From: CAISDA01 sp050258555
GTDB taxonomy: Bacteria > Bacteroidota > Ignavibacteria > UBA10030 > UBA8401
Direction: 5' to 3'
Length of the DNA stretch: 43,355 nt
Assembly (NCBI GenBank): GCA_050258555.1
Contig: JBLMZA010000029.1
Span: 1-43,355 of the forward strand
The notes below the pieces were generated by a model that did no database searches, had not been told where the DNA came from, and saw nothing but the letters and a program-made list of their open reading frames with translations. The translations under genes were made by a program, and so were the position numbers. Below, one piece after another: positions 1 through 9,464 of the stretch (positions are counted from its first letter, which is position 1; the number at the start of each line of letters is the position of its first letter).

Positions 1-6
1 ATGTTG

Positions 7-78
7 TGAGCGCGGATGGTCTCGAACCATCGACCCTCTGCTTAAAAGGCAGATGCTCTACCGCTGAGCTACGCGCTC
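7..78 (-). tRNA. tRNA-Lys (anticodon TTT)
   Basis: Read on the minus strand the segment folds as a complete cloverleaf. It has a 7-bp acceptor stem (GAGCGCG with CGCGCTC), a D arm beginning TAGCTC, an anticodon loop CTTTTAA giving UUU (lysine), and a T arm containing GGTTCGAGACC. The discriminator base is A. The next three bases read CAA, so CCA is not encoded and must be added by the CCA-adding enzyme. A promoter lies directly upstream (95-123). Confidence 0.97.
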
Positions 79-94
79 GCCAAAACTGTCTTCA

Positions 95-123
95 AATATA
101 ACGATTTTCTGCAATCGATGCAA
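95..123 (-). promoter_or_regulatory. Promoter of tRNA-Lys
   Basis: On the minus strand there is a -35 TTGCAT (118-123), a 17-bp spacer and a -10 TATATT (95-100). The expected start is about 10 bp before the mature tRNA end at 78. Spacing and both hexamers are good for a housekeeping sigma factor. The same TTGC-type -35 recurs elsewhere in this window. Confidence 0.75.
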
Positions 124-158
124 GAGCATTCTCGCGGCAGAGACGCGAAAGTTCGGGC

Positions 159-440
159 CTACTGTTCCATCCCAAGCGAAAAGATGTTTTCAAGATCGTG
201 CTTCGAGTAGACCCTGAACGCGATGAGCGTCTCGGATTTCTCGATGCCGTCGATCGCGCGGATCTTCTCGGTGACGAGCTTCGCCAGCTGCTCGTTGTCC
301 GCGACGCGGATGATGGCGACAAGATCGTATGTTCCAGCCACTGAATGCACTTCGGAGATGCCCTGCAGATCGGCAAGCTGTTCGGCCACCGGCGTGATCC
401 GGTCGCGCGCAACGGTCAATAACACAATCGCTGATACCAT
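159..440 (-). CDS. Stand-alone Lrp/AsnC ligand-binding (RAM) domain protein
   Basis: The 93-residue protein matches the C-terminal effector-binding domain of the Lrp/AsnC family along its whole length: a beta strand near the start (SAIVLLTV), a helix, the segment around VHSVAGTYDLVAIIRV, and a final strand around SETLIAFRVYS. The helix-turn-helix DNA-binding half is absent. With a good ribosome site (AAAGGAG, 6 bp before the ATG) and only 23 bp to the upstream kinase gene, it is a complete gene rather than a fragment. Such stand-alone RAM proteins can bind amino acids as oligomers or pair with full-length Lrp proteins. The ligand cannot be read from the sequence. It is the last gene of the long minus-strand run. 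Confidence 0.9.
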   Translation of the reverse strand: MVSAIVLLTVARDRITPVAEQLADLQGISEVHSVAGTYDLVAIIRVADNEQLAKLVTEKIRAIDGIEKSETLIAFRVYSKHDLENIFSLGMEQ

Positions 441-463
441 TTCGACTCCTTTCCTGCTGAATG

Positions 464-2020
464 TCAGTTCTTCGCGCTGCGTCGCATCACATTCCCGATC
501 ATCGTGAGCAGCGCGTCAACGGAATACGGTTTGCTGATAAATGCATCGGCCGCCGTGGCCGCCGGCTCAACAAGCTCCGACGTGACGGGCAGGCCGCTCG
601 AGGCGATGATCTTCAATTCCGGCTTCACCGTGCGCAGCGTCCGGATCATGGTGTATCCGTCCATGAGCGGCATCATGATGTCCGTGAGCACCAGCACGAT
701 CGACTCCCGGTTGGCTTCGTACGCCGCGAGCGCTTCCTTTCCGTTCATCGCCGCAAGCACGCGGTATCCGTTCATTTCAAGGATCTCCGTCGTCACGTTG
801 AGGATGGACTGCTCATCATCAACAAGCAGTATGCACTCTCCGTTTCCTCCCTGCATCGAAGGAATGGGACCGGGCGTCTTCGCCTCTTCGCCGCCGAAGA
901 CGGCGGGAAGGAATACCTTGATCGTCGTGCCCACCGAGAGCTCGCTCGCCACCGTGACGAATCCGCCGTACCCTTTCACGATCGAATGTACGGTCGAGAG
1001 TCCGAGCCCCGTGCCGCGCCCCTGCTCTTTTGTGGTGAAAAACGGATCGAAGATCCTGTCGATGATCTCGGGCGGAATTCCGGATCCGGTGTCGGTGACG
1101 GTGAAGACGATGTACGAGCCGGTCTTGGCTTCAACATTCAGTCGCGCGAAGTTCTCATCGATGCAGATGTTCTCGATCGCAATGCCGAGCGTGCCGCCGT
1201 CCGGCATCGCATCGCGCGCGTTGACGCACAGGTTCATGAGCACCTGATGCACGCGCGTCACGCTGGCGCAGAGCATCCACAGATCATTCGGCACCTGTGT
1301 CCGGATCTGAATGGAGCGCGGAAACGTTTCGCGTATCAGGTGCTCGAGCTCGCGCAAAAGCAGCTTCGGATGAAAGACGGTCGTGTCGCCGTCCACACCC
1401 TTTGCGAACGTCAGCACCTGCTGCAGAATCTCCTTGCCGCGCGTGGCGGATACTTCGATCGCCGTAAGTGCGCGCTCGCGCCGTTCGCTCTCGAGCTTGG
1501 TGCGGAGAATCTGCACCGACAGAATGATCGGCGCCAGCACGTTGTTCAGATCGTGGGCGATGCCCCCGGCAAGCGTGCCGAGACTTTCAAGACGCTGTGC
1601 GCGGAGGAACTGCGCCTGCAGCATTTTTGTCTCGCTGATGTCGCGCGCCGCCGAGATGATGACCGTGCGGCCTTTGAACCGCCCGCGTGTCATCATCATC
1701 TCCTGCGGAAACACGCTCCCGTTCTTCCTCCGCCCCCACCATTCAAACTGCTGCGGAATCCCGGAGGCAACCTTTTCATAGACCGAGTCGAGATCCACTC
1801 CCTCGTTCATTCCCGGCGCTGAAATGAACTCCGACGTCCGGCCGAGAAAATCTTCGCGCGCATAACCGGCCATGCGCAGCGCGCTGTCGTTCACTTCAAG
1901 AAATATCCCTGTCAGATCCTGGATGTAGACGGCATTTGCAACCGAGTTAAAGATATTTCTGTACGAATCTTCCGAATCCGGCGGCATGGACGATTCCATG
2001 CCGCCTTGTTGAAATTCCAT
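464..2020 (-). CDS. PAS-domain hybrid sensor histidine kinase with C-terminal receiver
   Basis: The protein has 518 residues from the preferred ATG. A PAS sensor domain (about 20-130) is followed by the dimerisation/phosphoacceptor helix with GIAHDLNN (His156). The ATPase domain has an N box around NLCVNARDAMP (about 263-273), DTGSG (about 310-314) and a GTGLGLS box. A receiver domain (about 395-515) carries the acidic pair D401/D402, phospho-acceptor D447 and K497. No membrane segment is seen, so it is a cytoplasmic sensor. A GTG at 2029 would add three residues, but the AGGGGAG ribosome site lies at proper distance (8 bp) from the ATG at 2020 and directly abuts the GTG. No separate response regulator is adjacent; the partner and signal are unknown. 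Confidence 0.9.
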   Translation of the reverse strand: MEFQQGGMESSMPPDSEDSYRNIFNSVANAVYIQDLTGIFLEVNDSALRMAGYAREDFLGRTSEFISAPGMNEGVDLDSVYEKVASGIPQQFEWWGRRKNGSVFPQEMMMTRGRFKGRTVIISAARDISETKMLQAQFLRAQRLESLGTLAGGIAHDLNNVLAPIILSVQILRTKLESERRERALTAIEVSATRGKEILQQVLTFAKGVDGDTTVFHPKLLLRELEHLIRETFPRSIQIRTQVPNDLWMLCASVTRVHQVLMNLCVNARDAMPDGGTLGIAIENICIDENFARLNVEAKTGSYIVFTVTDTGSGIPPEIIDRIFDPFFTTKEQGRGTGLGLSTVHSIVKGYGGFVTVASELSVGTTIKVFLPAVFGGEEAKTPGPIPSMQGGNGECILLVDDEQSILNVTTEILEMNGYRVLAAMNGKEALAAYEANRESIVLVLTDIMMPLMDGYTMIRTLRTVKPELKIIASSGLPVTSELVEPAATAADAFISKPYSVDALLTMIGNVMRRSAKN

Positions 2021-2048
2021 GTGTTCCACTCCCCTTCATTGGACATGC

Positions 2049-4910
2049 TTACTTCACCAGATCAAGACCGAGCGTCTTTCCCTTCACCAGCGCCGGAACA
2101 CCGGATTTCATCCACACCGGCATGGGCGCATCCTTCAGGTAGTGGTCGAAGAACTGCATCATGCGGACGGAGAGGTCCTTGCGGTTCCTGCGCTCCATCA
2201 GATTGTGCGCCTCGTTGTTGTAGACGAGCATCCACGAGGGTTTGCCCAAACGGCGCAGCGCCGAGAAGAACTCGATGCCCTGGTACCACGGCACGGCGCC
2301 GTCGGCGTCGTTGTTCATCATCAGCACGGGCGTGGTGCAATACGGCGCGGCGAACAGCGGCGAGTTGTCGATGTACAGCATCGGCTTTTCCCAGAGTGTG
2401 CCGCCGATGCGGCTCTGCGTGTGCTCATACTGGAACATGCGGCTCATGCCCGACTCCCAGCGGATGCCGCCGTAGGCGCTCGTCATGTTCGTCACGGCTG
2501 CGCCGGCGCCGGCGGCCGCAAACATGTGCGTGTGCGTGATCAGATAGGCGACCTGATATCCGCCCCAGCTCTGCCCCTGTATGCCGATGCGTGAGCTGTC
2601 CACAAACCCCATCGAGATCAGCTTCAGCGCGCCGGGCACGATCGCATCCATGGCGCTCTTGCCGGGATAACCCACTTCATACCGGATGTCCGGAATGAAG
2701 ACGATGTATCCGTTGCTTGTATAGACCGACGCATTGATCGTCGATGCGCTCGGAGCCGGCGTCCAGTAGCGGTGCAGCAGATCAGAGTTGCGCTCGTAAA
2801 AATAAATGATCATCGGATACTTCTTTTTCGGATCGAAGTTCTCGGGCTTGTAGAGAAGGCCGTCGAGCGGCTTTCCGTCGCCGGCCACCCAGTTGATGAG
2901 CTCGACCGTGCCCCAGAGATAATTCTTCTGCTGAGGATTCGATTCGCTGATGCGGCGGATGTCGCCGAACGACAACGTCGTCGTATAGAGATCGGGAGCG
3001 TCGATGAACGTGCTCTTCTGGAAGCACACGTCATCCGTCTTCTTCGCCTTCATGAGTCCCGAGATGTCGGCGTCGGCCATGTACAGCTTCTTCGGTTCCT
3101 GCGCGCCGCCAAGGGCGATCGAGCTGAATCCGGCCGCCTTCGTCGTATAATCGAACGTGCGCAGGATCATCGACTGTCCCGGCTTCACGAAGCGTTCTTC
3201 GCTGTCGAGACGCAGATAGCGGTACATCGTGTTGGCGCGGCGTCCCGCACCGGCAGTCAGATTCACCGGCGCGTTCTTGCCCGACGGATCGACGCTCCAG
3301 ATGTCGTAGCGGTCGTAGACCAGAAACGCCTTGTCGCCTTCGGTCCATCCCGCACTGCCATACGCGTTCGGATCATCCGGCACATCGTTCAGCTCGTTGT
3401 AGAGCGGCACGGTGATCTTCTTTGTGATGTTGGTTGTTTCCTCGCTCTTCAGACTGTATGTGAACCACTGCGACTGCTTCTCATCGAACCAGACGATGTA
3501 CTTCACATCGGGCGAAAGCGACGGACCCGCCTTGAGCTTCTCGAAGAGCTTCTTCCTTGCCCCGTTCTTCATGTCGATCAGATAGACGTCGTTGATGCCT
3601 TCGCCTTCCCACGACAGCAACTGTCGGTAGGGCATGCCCGATGTGCCGAGCGCGACGTCGGCATCGCCTTCTCTACCGGGTGCGACAGAGGGAACATCCT
3701 CGTCGGCAAGCTGGACGAACGTTTTCTTTTTCAGCTGAATCATGGCCAGATAGGAGCGCTTCTTTTCCTGGTCGAGCTGCTTGAGCTGCTGCGGCTGCAG
3801 AAGCGGATCGGTCCAGCTCCACACATCGAGCTTCGCCGTTTCCGATTCGTAGAGCGTCGTATCGTCCGGCATCGGCACCGGGGCCGTGCCGAAGAAGAGT
3901 CGTTCGCCGTTCTTCGAGAAGTACACGCGGCCGTTCTCGCTGACGAGCCAGCCGGCGCGCATGCCTTCGGTTGCCGTATCGGCAACGACCGCGGCCTGCT
4001 TCTGTTTGGGATTCCAGTAGTAGAGCGCGAAGTAGCGCTGCTTCGCCTTCGATGTGTCCTTATCGGCGACGAAGGCCGCCTGTGCGCCCTCTTCGTCGAA
4101 CGCCAGCTGTTTGTATGTTCCCTTGCCTGAAGCGAGCGTATCGAGCACGAGTGTCTTCGTGTTGAAGATGAAGACGCCTGCTTTCACGGTCGAATCGCTG
4201 CCGGTCGATGCAAAGAGCACGCGTGCTCCGTCCTTCGAAAAGAGATAGTCGGAAACGTATTTGAACGTGGTGTCCTTCCCGGTGGCGAGCTCGCGGATCA
4301 CGAGCGTCGTTCCCTTCTCCTCCTTCTTGTCCTTGTCATCGGCCGGCGCATCCATCGGCGCGTCGGTTCTCGCTTCGGCTTTCTTTCGGAGCGAATCGGC
4401 CGCAAGCGACTCCTTCTTCTTCTTCAGAGAATCGGGCGCGGGCAGCTCTTTTTCGAGCTGGTAGGCGATCCATCCCGATCCCTCTTCGGGGAGCTTGAAT
4501 GATTTCACGCGGGGGAATTTTACGACCGTCCCGCTGCTGAGCGCAACGATGCCGAGAGAATCCTTCGGCTGATCGTCGGCCTTCTTCTTGTCGATGCGGG
4601 CCTGGCGGATATCCTTGTAAAACGGCTTGATTGAAAATGCTGCGAAATCGGAATTCGCCGAGAACTTCGCTCCCGTGCCGCGGGCAATCGTGTCGCAGCG
4701 CGATGCCGTGCGATTCAGGAGAATGAGCTGAGCGTCGCCTTCCTGCGGTTCGAGCGTGTAGGCGATCCATGTTCCATTCTGGGAGATCGTTTCACCGCTG
4801 ATTCTTTTCCATGAGTCATAGACATCGTGCGTGATCGGCTTCTTCGCAGCCTGTTGCGCGAACGAGAGTCCGGCACACACGACGAGAATGAAAGCAAACA
4901 GACGTTTCAT
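2049..4910 (-). CDS. Secreted S9 (prolyl oligopeptidase) family peptidase
   Basis: The protein has 953 residues with an N-terminal signal peptide (MKRLFAFILVVCAGLSFAQ). A long WD40/beta-propeller-like region is followed by a C-terminal alpha/beta-hydrolase domain. The catalytic triad is visible: Ser781 in GQSWGGYQ, Asp870 in NDADGAVP and His902 in NNEAHNL. A Lys/Glu/Asp-rich, low-complexity stretch near residues 155-200 looks like an insertion in a propeller blade. S9 enzymes of this layout cleave short peptides, and export suggests periplasmic or extracellular peptide use. The ribosome site AAAGGA lies 5 bp before the ATG. The gap to mutL is 89 bp, the largest in this run. Substrate preference (dipeptidyl versus glutamyl type) cannot be assigned from the sequence. 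Confidence 0.9.
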   Translation of the reverse strand: MKRLFAFILVVCAGLSFAQQAAKKPITHDVYDSWKRISGETISQNGTWIAYTLEPQEGDAQLILLNRTASRCDTIARGTGAKFSANSDFAAFSIKPFYKDIRQARIDKKKADDQPKDSLGIVALSSGTVVKFPRVKSFKLPEEGSGWIAYQLEKELPAPDSLKKKKESLAADSLRKKAEARTDAPMDAPADDKDKKEEKGTTLVIRELATGKDTTFKYVSDYLFSKDGARVLFASTGSDSTVKAGVFIFNTKTLVLDTLASGKGTYKQLAFDEEGAQAAFVADKDTSKAKQRYFALYYWNPKQKQAAVVADTATEGMRAGWLVSENGRVYFSKNGERLFFGTAPVPMPDDTTLYESETAKLDVWSWTDPLLQPQQLKQLDQEKKRSYLAMIQLKKKTFVQLADEDVPSVAPGREGDADVALGTSGMPYRQLLSWEGEGINDVYLIDMKNGARKKLFEKLKAGPSLSPDVKYIVWFDEKQSQWFTYSLKSEETTNITKKITVPLYNELNDVPDDPNAYGSAGWTEGDKAFLVYDRYDIWSVDPSGKNAPVNLTAGAGRRANTMYRYLRLDSEERFVKPGQSMILRTFDYTTKAAGFSSIALGGAQEPKKLYMADADISGLMKAKKTDDVCFQKSTFIDAPDLYTTTLSFGDIRRISESNPQQKNYLWGTVELINWVAGDGKPLDGLLYKPENFDPKKKYPMIIYFYERNSDLLHRYWTPAPSASTINASVYTSNGYIVFIPDIRYEVGYPGKSAMDAIVPGALKLISMGFVDSSRIGIQGQSWGGYQVAYLITHTHMFAAAGAGAAVTNMTSAYGGIRWESGMSRMFQYEHTQSRIGGTLWEKPMLYIDNSPLFAAPYCTTPVLMMNNDADGAVPWYQGIEFFSALRRLGKPSWMLVYNNEAHNLMERRNRKDLSVRMMQFFDHYLKDAPMPVWMKSGVPALVKGKTLGLDLVK

Positions 4911-4999
4911 GTGGATCCTTTACGATAAGTGTACAGTTTTGCAGCAGCACAGAAGCGGCCCCGGAGCACGCCGCCTGTATTGATTGTGGAAAACAGCAT

Positions 5000-6829
5000 T
5001 CATGTTCTCATGAACCGCCGGTCGAGTTCCGGCAGCGACAGCTTGACGATCACGGGCCGGCCATGCGGACAGACATACGGCATCGATGTGGCGAAAAGCT
5101 GATCGATGAGCGAGCGCATCTCCGCCTCGCTCAGCTTGTCGCCGGCTTTGATGGATGCCCGGCAGGCAAACGACTTCGCAAGATTGTCGCGCGCATCGAG
5201 CACCACGCGGTGCTGATTGTTCTTGAATTCGTCGACGATGTCCTGCAGAATCGTCGATTCGCTTCCCGGCTTCACGTCGGGCGGCACGCCTTCCAGCACG
5301 ATGGTCGTTTTCCCGAACACCTTCAGCTGGAATCCCAGCAGCTCGAGGTCGGGAATCAGTTCCTTGGCGAGCGTGAAGTCGCCGGGCGTGAACGACATCG
5401 TATGCGGAAAGAGCAGCTGCTGGGAAGACGGAACGGCATTCTGGAATCTCTGCGTTGCGCGCTCATACAGGATGCGCTCATGCGCCACATGCTGATCGAC
5501 GATCATCAATCCCGAACGGATCTGCGTGAGAATATACTTGTTGTGAAGCTGCCAGATGGCAACGCTGTCGCTTTGCGCGGCATCCTTGCGGTCGGCCGAC
5601 AAATGGCGGATATCGGATGAGGCGGGCGCCGGCGCTGCGGCTGCCGAAAACAGATGAGCCGCATCGGCATCGGCCGGCGCGGCGGTATCGGACCCGGCCT
5701 GCGGAGCGAAGGCTCCCGGCATGATGGGCGGAAAATTCGGAAAGCGCGGGAATGCCGCATGCTGAAGCGACGATCCCGTTCCCGGAATCTGTCGGGCGGC
5801 GTCCGATTCCGCATCACGAAACTCGACGGTCGGAATCATCTCCTGCTCGCCGAGCGCGCGGCGCACAACGGCCATCACGATGCGATAGATGCTCTGCTCG
5901 TCGGAGAACTTCACCTCCATCTTCGACGGATGCACATTCACATCCACTTTGTACGGATCGAGCGTGAGCGAGAGCAGATAGAACGGGAAGTTCCCCTTCT
6001 CCACCAGATGCTCGTATCCCGAATAGATCGCGTGGGCAAGCGCACGGCTGACGATGAACCGCCCGTTCATGAACAGAAACTGTTCGGCTTTCGACTTGCG
6101 AGCGAAGTTCGGCTTGCCGATGTATCCGGAAATGCTGATGAGCTCCGTCTGCTCCTGCACAGGGATGAGCGTGGAAAAATGCCGTTCCCCGAAGAGATTC
6201 TTCAGCCGGTCGTCGAGCGTGCCGGGAGGCAGATCCAGAATCGAGTCGCCGTCACTCACGAACGAGAAGGCGATCTGCGGATAGGAAAGCGCGATGCGCT
6301 GGATCACCTCATAGATGTGCTTGAATTCCGTGCTGTTCGATTTCAGGAAATGACGGCGCGCCGGGGTGTTGTAAAACAGGTTCTTCACGGCGATGGTCGT
6401 GCCGCCGGTCATGCCGGTCTTTTCCTGATCCTGTATCACGCCGTCGGCAATGCGCACGAGCGTGCCGGCATCGTCGGTGCGGCGGCGCGTCTTGAGTTCG
6501 ACCTGCGCCACGGCGGCAATGCTCGCCAGCGCTTCCCCGCGGAAGCCGAGCGTATGGATATGCTCGAGGTCATCGTATGTGCTGATCTTGCTCGTGGCAT
6601 GGCGCAGGAATGCCAGCGAGGCATCCTCTTCACTCATTCCATCGCCGTTGTCGGCGATCTGTATGAGCGTCTTTCCCCCGTCGCGGATGGTGACGGCGAC
6701 CGATGCGGCGTGCGCATCGATCGCATTCTCGAGCAGTTCCTTCACGACGGATTCGGGGCGCTGCACCACTTCGCCCGCCGCAATCTTGTTCGCCAGCGAG
6801 GCCGGCAGTATGTTGATGGTCGCGGGCAT
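5000..6829 (-). CDS. mutL: DNA mismatch repair protein MutL
   Basis: The protein has 609 residues. The N-terminal GHKL ATPase shows ELLENAIDA (about 31-39), DNGDGM and GFRGEALASI. The poorly conserved Ala/Pro-rich linker lies in the middle. The C-terminal domain has the metal-dependent endonuclease motif in the form DQHVAHERILYE (usual pattern DQHA-x2-E-x4-E), plus the later ACR and CPHGRP motifs. It is therefore an endonuclease-type MutL, unlike the E. coli protein. The ATG at 6829 is preceded by AAAAGGA and shares one base with the TGA of the epimerase gene (TGATG), so translation is probably coupled. The reading frame is open far upstream, but that part only shadows the epimerase gene. Confidence 0.97.
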   Translation of the reverse strand: MPATINILPASLANKIAAGEVVQRPESVVKELLENAIDAHAASVAVTIRDGGKTLIQIADNGDGMSEEDASLAFLRHATSKISTYDDLEHIHTLGFRGEALASIAAVAQVELKTRRRTDDAGTLVRIADGVIQDQEKTGMTGGTTIAVKNLFYNTPARRHFLKSNSTEFKHIYEVIQRIALSYPQIAFSFVSDGDSILDLPPGTLDDRLKNLFGERHFSTLIPVQEQTELISISGYIGKPNFARKSKAEQFLFMNGRFIVSRALAHAIYSGYEHLVEKGNFPFYLLSLTLDPYKVDVNVHPSKMEVKFSDEQSIYRIVMAVVRRALGEQEMIPTVEFRDAESDAARQIPGTGSSLQHAAFPRFPNFPPIMPGAFAPQAGSDTAAPADADAAHLFSAAAAPAPASSDIRHLSADRKDAAQSDSVAIWQLHNKYILTQIRSGLMIVDQHVAHERILYERATQRFQNAVPSSQQLLFPHTMSFTPGDFTLAKELIPDLELLGFQLKVFGKTTIVLEGVPPDVKPGSESTILQDIVDEFKNNQHRVVLDARDNLAKSFACRASIKAGDKLSEAEMRSLIDQLFATSMPYVCPHGRPVIVKLSLPELDRRFMRT

Positions 6830-7845
6830 CAGATCCTTTTCTCGACTCCCAATCCGGGTTTGTCGGAAAGCGAGAGCACTCCCTGGACGTTTCGGACGCC
6901 GTCGAACGGATCGTTGGAGATCAGGACGTTCCCGTCCAAATCGGCATAATCGATGAGCGGCGAGAGATGCGCCGCAGCGGCGATGCCGACGGACGATTCG
7001 ATCATGCATCCGACCATCACCTTCATGTTCAGCGCGCGCGCCGTGTTGATCATGCGCATCGCTTCGCGCACGCCCGTGCATTTCGTGAGTTTGATGTTGA
7101 TGCCGTCGTACGCCTGCGCCAGCACGGGCAGGTCGGTCAGGCGGATCACCGATTCGTCGGCAATGATGGGCATCGAGATCTTGTCGCGCAGCCACTTGAT
7201 GTCGTCGATCTGCGACGCCGGCATGGGCTGTTCGATGAATTCCACATTGTTGTCCTGAAGGAACGATATGCGCTCGAAGGCGATCCGCCTGTCCTTCCAC
7301 CCTTCGTTGGCATCGACTCGGATCACCTTGTCTGTGACCGAACGGATCGTGCGGATCATCTCCTCGTCGTTGTCGAGTCCGACCTTCACCTTGAGGATTG
7401 GATATTCCGCGGCTTCGATCACCTTCTGCCGCACGACTTCCGGCGTATCGATGCCGATCGTGAAGGAGCACAGCGGCGTCCGCGCGGGATTCAATCCCCA
7501 GAGCCTGTAGAGCGGCACGCCGAGCTTCTTTCCCACCCAGTCGTGCAGCGCGATGTCGATGGCGCATTTTGCCGCCGTATTGTGCTCGGCGGCGCTGTCC
7601 ACATAGCGCATGATCTCATCGATGAGAAACGGACTTTCAAATTTCGTGAGCTCCAGTCCTTTGAAGAACGACTCGACGGAGTCCTGTGTCTCTCCGTAGC
7701 GGGCGTTCGGAGATGCTTCGCCGTAGCCGACAATGCCGTCGTGCTCGAGTTCGAGCAGGACGGTCGGCGTCTTGGTGCGGGCGCTGCGCGAGATTCTGAA
7801 AACGTGCTTTAATTCGAGATCGTATCGGTACCAGTCCAGTTTCAT
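6829..7845 (-). CDS. Dipeptide epimerase (L-Ala-D/L-Glu type), enolase superfamily
   Basis: The 338-residue protein has the two-domain muconate-lactonising/enolase fold. Key residues line up with Ala-Glu epimerases: the KxK pair K152/K154 (LKVKVG), metal ligands D178 (VDANEGW), E205 (EQPM) and D230 (ADES), and the opposite-face lysine K252 (NIKLTKC). These enzymes invert the second residue of dipeptides such as L-Ala-D-Glu released from murein, feeding peptidoglycan peptide recycling. Exact dipeptide specificity varies in the family and cannot be fixed here. The stop overlaps the mutL start by one base. The gap to ftsY is 48 bp. Confidence 0.93.
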   Translation of the reverse strand: MKLDWYRYDLELKHVFRISRSARTKTPTVLLELEHDGIVGYGEASPNARYGETQDSVESFFKGLELTKFESPFLIDEIMRYVDSAAEHNTAAKCAIDIALHDWVGKKLGVPLYRLWGLNPARTPLCSFTIGIDTPEVVRQKVIEAAEYPILKVKVGLDNDEEMIRTIRSVTDKVIRVDANEGWKDRRIAFERISFLQDNNVEFIEQPMPASQIDDIKWLRDKISMPIIADESVIRLTDLPVLAQAYDGINIKLTKCTGVREAMRMINTARALNMKVMVGCMIESSVGIAAAAHLSPLIDYADLDGNVLISNDPFDGVRNVQGVLSLSDKPGLGVEKRI

Positions 7846-7893
7846 GGGATATCCGTCGTTGTGATATGTGCCGGGTGTAGGGAGCGGGGCGGA

Positions 7894-8841
7894 TTATTTT
7901 TCGAACAACGCCTCGATGAATTTCTGCGCATCGAACGGCTGCAGGTCGTCGATCTGCTCGCCGACCCCGATGAACCGTACGGGCAGCTTCATCGACTGGC
8001 TGATCGACAGCACAATGCCGCCCTTGGCCGTGCCGTCGAGTTTCGTAATGACGAGTCCGGTCAGCCCCACGGCCTGATGGAACTGCCTGGCCTGCTGAAT
8101 GCCGTTCTGTCCGGTGGTCGCATCGAGCACGAGCAGCGCTTCATGCGGCGCATCGGGCATGCATTTCTGCATCACGCGCTTGATCTTCTTCAGCTCCTCC
8201 ATCAGGTTGGTCTTCGTGTGAAGACGGCCCGCCGTATCGATGATGACGACATCGGCGCCGCGCGACTGCGCCGACTTCACCGTATCGAACGCGACTGCCG
8301 CGGGATCCGATCCCTGCAGCTGCTGAATGATCGGCACCCCGGCCCGCTTCGCCCAGATCTCGAGCTGCTCGTTGGCTGCGGCGCGAAACGTGTCGGCTGC
8401 GCCGATCAGCACGTTCTTGCCCGCATTCTTGTAGTTATGCGCCAGCTTCCCGATCGTCGTCGTCTTGCCCACGCCGTTGACGCCGACCACCATGATGACA
8501 TACGGTTTCTTGTCCGGGGGAATGTCGAAGGGATCCCCGCCGTTGACAAGGAGCGATCCGGCCAGGCCCGATGCGATTTCGCCGCGCACAAGCGCGTCGA
8601 GCTCCTCCGGAGTCTCGTAGCGATCCTGCTTCACGCGTTCCTTGATCGATTCGATGATGCGGTGAGAGGCGTCGACTCCCACATCGCCGCCGATCAGAAT
8701 CTCTTCGAGCTGCTCGAGGAAATCGTCGTCGATCGTTCCCTTCGCAAACACGAGCTTCGTCACCTTCGTGACGATGGCATCGCGCGTCTTGGTGAGGCCC
8801 TCTTTCAGCCGAGTCAGTTTGAATTTATCGAAAAAGCCCAT
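7894..8841 (-). CDS. ftsY: Signal recognition particle receptor FtsY
   Basis: The protein is the 315-residue NG-domain GTPase. A helical N domain (about 1-90) is followed by the P-loop GVNGVGKTT (120-128), DTAGR, TKLDG and a closing GVGEQIDDLQPF. The long acidic A domain of E. coli FtsY is missing; an amphipathic N-terminus (MGFFDKFKLTRLKEGL) probably does the membrane docking, as in many short FtsY proteins. It receives ribosome-nascent-chain complexes from Ffh for co-translational membrane insertion. The ribosome site is weak (AAAGAA). Confidence 0.97.
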   Translation of the reverse strand: MGFFDKFKLTRLKEGLTKTRDAIVTKVTKLVFAKGTIDDDFLEQLEEILIGGDVGVDASHRIIESIKERVKQDRYETPEELDALVRGEIASGLAGSLLVNGGDPFDIPPDKKPYVIMVVGVNGVGKTTTIGKLAHNYKNAGKNVLIGAADTFRAAANEQLEIWAKRAGVPIIQQLQGSDPAAVAFDTVKSAQSRGADVVIIDTAGRLHTKTNLMEELKKIKRVMQKCMPDAPHEALLVLDATTGQNGIQQARQFHQAVGLTGLVITKLDGTAKGGIVLSISQSMKLPVRFIGVGEQIDDLQPFDAQKFIEALFEK

Positions 8842-8915
8842 AGGATTCTTTTATGATGAATGATGATTCAGGAATTCGGCGCACTCCGGCCGAACAGCAT
8901 ACACACAGGAGCGGG

Positions 8916-9461
8916 TCACTGTTTCAGAACGTCGTAGAAGCGCTTGCCGTATACGGCCATGGACACGGCCATTGCGATAATGCTGAGCCACAGGCATAGC
9001 TGCACAATGACGGCGAATGCCGGGTTGCCCATGAGCGCGAAGACCAGCGTCAGCGCGATGAACACCACCGCCACTTTGCCCGGCATCGTCGATGCGAGCA
9101 CGATCCCCTTTTTCTGCTTCACATACACCCCGCCGAGAAAGATCACGATATCGCGGGCGATCACGACGATCATATACCACAGCGGAATATCTCCCATGGC
9201 AGCCAGCATCACGATAATCGCCGCCACGCAGATTTTGTCGGCAAGCGGATCGATGATCTTGCCGAGCTCCGAGACCTCGTTGAACTTCCGCGCAAAATAC
9301 CCGTCCAGTGCGTCGGTCACCATGCCCAGCATGATGATCAGGATCGCATACAGCCGCTTGTGCGGCCACGTTGTCAGCAGCAAAACGCCGAGCACCGGAA
9401 TGAGCAGTGCGATGCGGCTGAGGCTCAAGAGATTCGAGAGAGTGAAAATTTTTTTCGTCAT
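8916..9461 (-). CDS. pgsA: CDP-diacylglycerol-glycerol-3-phosphate 3-phosphatidyltransferase
   Basis: The 181-residue integral membrane protein has about four to five hydrophobic segments. It carries the CDP-alcohol phosphotransferase signature D-x2-DG-x2-AR-x8-G-x3-D-x3-D, seen around DALDGYFARKF...GKIIDPLAD. Length and context fit PgsA, which makes phosphatidylglycerol-phosphate from CDP-diacylglycerol, the first committed step to phosphatidylglycerol. It starts three bases after the subtilase stop codon (TAG TGC ATG) with no clear ribosome site, so it is likely translated by coupling. Confidence 0.93.
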   Translation of the reverse strand: MTKKIFTLSNLLSLSRIALLIPVLGVLLLTTWPHKRLYAILIIMLGMVTDALDGYFARKFNEVSELGKIIDPLADKICVAAIIVMLAAMGDIPLWYMIVVIARDIVIFLGGVYVKQKKGIVLASTMPGKVAVVFIALTLVFALMGNPAFAVIVQLCLWLSIIAMAVSMAVYGKRFYDVLKQ

Positions 9462-9464
9462 GCA

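Noticed and set aside
159..440. Lrp-like gene as a truncated pseudogene
   Set aside because: It has its own good ribosome site and a full RAM domain, and there is no trace of an HTH region upstream. Stand-alone RAM proteins are a known class.
6830..7567. N-terminal extension of mutL to 855 residues
   Set aside because: The extra part is an out-of-frame reading of the epimerase gene. MutL starts at 6829 with the family N-terminus and a ribosome site.
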